Assembly: GCA_016715065.1 (NCBI GenBank)
Contig: JADKBN010000005.1
Span: 1-20,822 of the forward strand
Direction: 5' to 3'
Source: Fibrobacterota bacterium
Lineage (GTDB): Bacteria > Fibrobacterota > Fibrobacteria > UBA5070
Length of the DNA stretch: 20,822 nt
In this document: positions 18,427-20,822 of the stretch, one piece after another
Numbering within the stretch: the stretch's first letter is position 1
Layout of the letters: every line of letters starts with the position of its first letter
Notes under the pieces: model-generated
Database searches by the model: none
The model's input: the letters and a program-made list of their open reading frames with translations, nothing else
What the model was told of the DNA's origin: nothing
Program-made: the position numbers and the translations under genes

Positions 18427-19340
18427 TGAGTCGAAGATCGCCCGCCCACCCAATCCTCGTAAAAATCGCCCTGAGCCTCCGCACATCACGCCCCCACGAT
18501 CGCGGTCAGCATCGACCACATCTTCTCCATCAGCATCGCACTGCTGGCGGAATTCCGCGGCGGAAATCAGGCTACCAGTCGGTGCTCATCGCATGGCAAG
18601 CACTTCTCTGCCGGGAAATTGGTTCGCTGCCCGCCGATGCGCCACTGAACGGGCGGCATCCGTTCGTCCCTTTGAGGAGCCCATGAAATGGTTGTCCGAA
18701 TGAGGCGAGGCAGTTTCGAAAATATCGCGACGCCACGCCAGATGGTTTCAAAGCGACACCGTTGCCCTCCTGTTTCGAGACGGCGCTTCGGCTCCCCTCA
18801 GACTACCAAGGTGTTTTCGCGAACCACGAACGAGCCTTCGCCGCATCTGTCCGACCTACTCCTGGCCTTGGGAGTCCGCCATGTCGGTCCTTAGCGTCTC
18901 TTCGTCCGCTTTACGAAAATCGACGGCTGACAAAAAGAACAACGCCAGGACCAGCAGGAAACCCAGTAGAGCGAACTGCTTGCGGCCGCGATCCCGCCGA
19001 TCACGACCTTGAACAAACCTGCATCTCGCCGCGACCTGAGCGTGTCCCCGGGGCCACCAGGACGGACAAGCCCGCCTTTGAGAAATCCTGTCGCCGTTCT
19101 TGAAATCCGCGTACGTAGCTTCCCGGAGCATCTGGTGAAGGAAACAGATCATTCATTCCCAGCTTCACTTCCTTGAGCTTTCTGATCCGACTCACCGCGC
19201 CTGCTGAGTATCCCTCGCGACCCGAGGATCCGACGCCATGGTTCGAGACGGCGTTCGCCATCACCTTGCTCGTGGAAGCCCTTGGCTCCGAAAAACGTCT
19301 TGCCGTAGCGTCGTAGGTGGGTCGCCCGCCCACCCCACCA
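18427..19340. other. Unresolved stretch, no gene assignable
   Basis: Only short fragments are open on either strand. Plus-strand pieces that read like protein are VLIAWQALLCREIGSLPADA with PLNGRHPFVPL, EEPMKWLSE, and LPSCFETALRLPSDYQGVFA with NHERAF (about 18590-18850); their order is collinear across frames, which hints at a plus-strand gene. On the minus strand a hydrophobic run LLGFLLVLALFFLSAV appears near 18900-18970. Nothing here supports a family name. Confidence 0.2.
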
Positions 19341-19790
19341 GCTTCAGGGACCAACTGCCAGTGGCCTGGCGTCGAGGTTGATTCTTCGGTCGATTTCGGC
19401 AAACGCCGTCAGCAGTTCGTCGAAGTTGATGGAGGTCGCATCCTTGCCGTCGACATGGCCTTGGTCGGTAGGACACCACCCACCGACCAGAATCGGCCCC
19501 GACCGGTTCCTGACCTGCGCGAACACCATTGCCCATTTGATTGTCGGGGGCGAAGGATGGGTTCCCCAAAGATCCACGATGACCCCGGTGGGTTTCATGC
19601 TGGAATCCAGGTACCGGTACTCTCGGGGAGCGCCAATTCCATTTTACCGCCCATCAAAGAGACTTTCCCTGACTGCCATTTCAGGCCATCCAAGGTCGAT
19701 TCCATCGCGGCTTGCAGCGATCTTCTTCCGCCATTAGTCCTGCCGCCTGAGTCTCGTGGATCAATGGGACGGCAAGAAGCATGGAGACTG
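19341..19790 (-). CDS. Possible secreted protein, N-terminal part, frameshifted
   Basis: On the minus strand a hydrophobic start MLLAVPLIHETQAAGL (ATG near 19783) is followed by GGKMELALPESTGTWIPA, then, in the frame at 19344-19598, MKPTGVIVDLWGTHPSPPTI, KWAMVFAQVRNRSGPILVGG and DGKDATSINFDELLTAFAEI. The last segment reads as an amphipathic helix after a D-G-x-D turn. This could be an exported protein divergent from polA, continuing to the left beyond 19340. I do not recognise the family, and start and end are approximate. Confidence 0.3.
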
Positions 19791-19855
19791 GAAGTGCAGG
19801 AGAATGTTCAAGTGACAGAAACCTAATCACCCGGTTTTGTTTTTCTGATCTTCCG

Positions 19856-20822
19856 GATCAAGTCCGGACTGTATCCCCGTCGACGCCATGGTTTTAGCAT
19901 ACCGTTCTTTTTCGCGCTGATGCGCACGGGAATGCGTTCACCCGATGGAAGCGCCCACCACGGCTGTGCACGGATTCGCCTGGCCTCTGCTTCGCGGGGT
20001 GGAAACACGCTCCCCACCTACGGTGGCCATCGCTCATGATCTCGCCAGCCCTACCGCCACGACGACTACCCTCTACAAGGCCCAGCGCCAGCCCAGTTGG
20101 ACGATCTGCGCGCAGATTGACCCACTGGTAGAGCGCGCTGCGTCTTGCGGCCCGCCTCTGGTGTCCAAAGCAGCGCCACGAAGCCGACGACGTGGAGCGG
20201 CCACGTACACGCCGCTTCGGCCATGGCCGAGGCTTTCTCGCCCTCTTGATGACCCGCGACAAGGACCTGATGCAACTGGTGGGCGACGGGGTTCACCAGG
20301 CGATCCAGGCCTGGGCAGCGAACGACCGGAAGAATCGATTCTGACCGCGGCTAAGCTGGGTGTGGGCCCTGCACAGGTTCGCGATTAATTGGCCTTGGTG
20401 GGGCGATGCATCCGACAACGTGTCCTGGGTGCCCAAGGTGGGCGAAAGACCGCCACAGAACTGCTAAGCTGCACATCACCCGGACATCGACATCCATCTA
20501 CGCGAACCTCTATACGATCGGCGAAAAGAAGAAGGCCGTCCGCAAAGAACCTGGAAGAGGGACGTGAATCGATGCGCTTCTCTAGCCACCTGCGGACTTA
20601 TGGACAAACTCGATCTGCCCTCCGCACCGTCGCTGGAGTTCATACCTGGACATCCTCGGATGTTTTTGCCAGTTCATGTCCGACCTGGGGATGCGAATCC
20701 TCGTGGACCGGCTGGACAAGCTTGCCGGCGGCGCACTGGCGCGCGAGCCATCCGGACATGCAAGGGCTGGATCTCTTCTCGCAGGCGGGAGAGGATCCCG
20801 CTGTGGCCGCACCGGAAGCCAA
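19856..20822 (+). CDS. polA: DNA polymerase I, 5'-3' exonuclease domain, partial and heavily frameshifted
   Basis: No single frame shows it, but collinear pieces rebuild the FEN-like exonuclease domain. Near 19879: VDAMVLAYRSF, the degraded 'VDGHALAYRSFFAL', then a frame with LMRTGMRSPDG. At 19945: PTTAVHGFAW and LLRGVETRSPPTVAIAHD. Near 20080: LYKAQRQP and DDLRAQIDPLVERA. Near 20180: EADDV (metal-binding acidic pair) and, at about 20240, LMTRDKDLMQLVGDGVH. At about 20400: GDASDNVSWVPKVG, the conserved 'GD.SDN.PGVP..G.KTA' helix-hairpin-helix region. Then IYANLYTIGEKKKAVRK, MDKLDLPSAPSLEFIPGHP, and FMSDLGMRILVDRLDKLAGG running to the window edge. This is the order and spacing of PolA. The polymerase domain lies beyond the window. 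The start is approximate, since no ATG fits before VDA without correction. PolA removes RNA primers and fills gaps in replication and repair. Confidence 0.85.

Overview
The window looks like chromosomal DNA of a high-GC member of the Fibrobacterota (Fibrobacteres). The best marker is a lipoprotein with a C-terminal 'Fibrobacter succinogenes major paralogous' (FISUMP) domain behind chitobiase-like repeats (2510-3736). A second, badly broken gene encodes RCC1-type repeats (about 16049-17940), and a GH1 beta-glucosidase fits a polysaccharide-using lifestyle. The phylum assignment is inference from these families; there is no rRNA or tRNA gene here to confirm it.

Layout. 1-308: tail of a response-regulator receiver domain. 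326-840 (-) and 941-1552 (+): a small secreted protein divergent from a TetR regulator. 1560-2174 (-): unknown gene with a clear Shine-Dalgarno. 2510-3736 (+): FISUMP lipoprotein. 3737-4184: an intergenic block dense in hairpins. 4185-7404 (-): carB. 7622-8812 (+): AAA_14/DUF4143 ATPase bracketed by related palindromes. 8853-11173 (-): four-PAS histidine kinase. 11302-11916 (+): DUF445 membrane protein. 11961-12518 and 12539-about 13928 (+): secreted protein and GH1 beta-glucosidase, 20 bases apart. 14211-15077 (+): yicC. 15078-16047: unresolved. 16049-about 17940 (-): RCC1-repeat protein. About 17941-19850: unresolved. About 19856-end (+): 5' part of polA.

Sequence quality matters here. Essential or highly conserved genes (carB, yicC, polA) carry frameshifts while their peptide motifs stay intact in alternating frames. 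From 2.4 to about 13.7 kb indels are rare: none in the FISUMP, ATPase and DUF445 genes, one in the kinase, two in carB. In 0.1-2.2 kb and from about 13.7 kb to the end they occur every few tens of bases. This fits uncorrected long-read error better than real pseudogenes, so I call the broken genes as genes and mark the breaks.

I do not see a complete new multigene system. The most unusual sequence-level signal is two unrelated families of short intergenic palindromes. In each, the two copies differ at base-paired positions in a compensatory way, which suggests selection on, or recurrent production of, folded structure. One family brackets the ATPase gene and supplies its stop codon.
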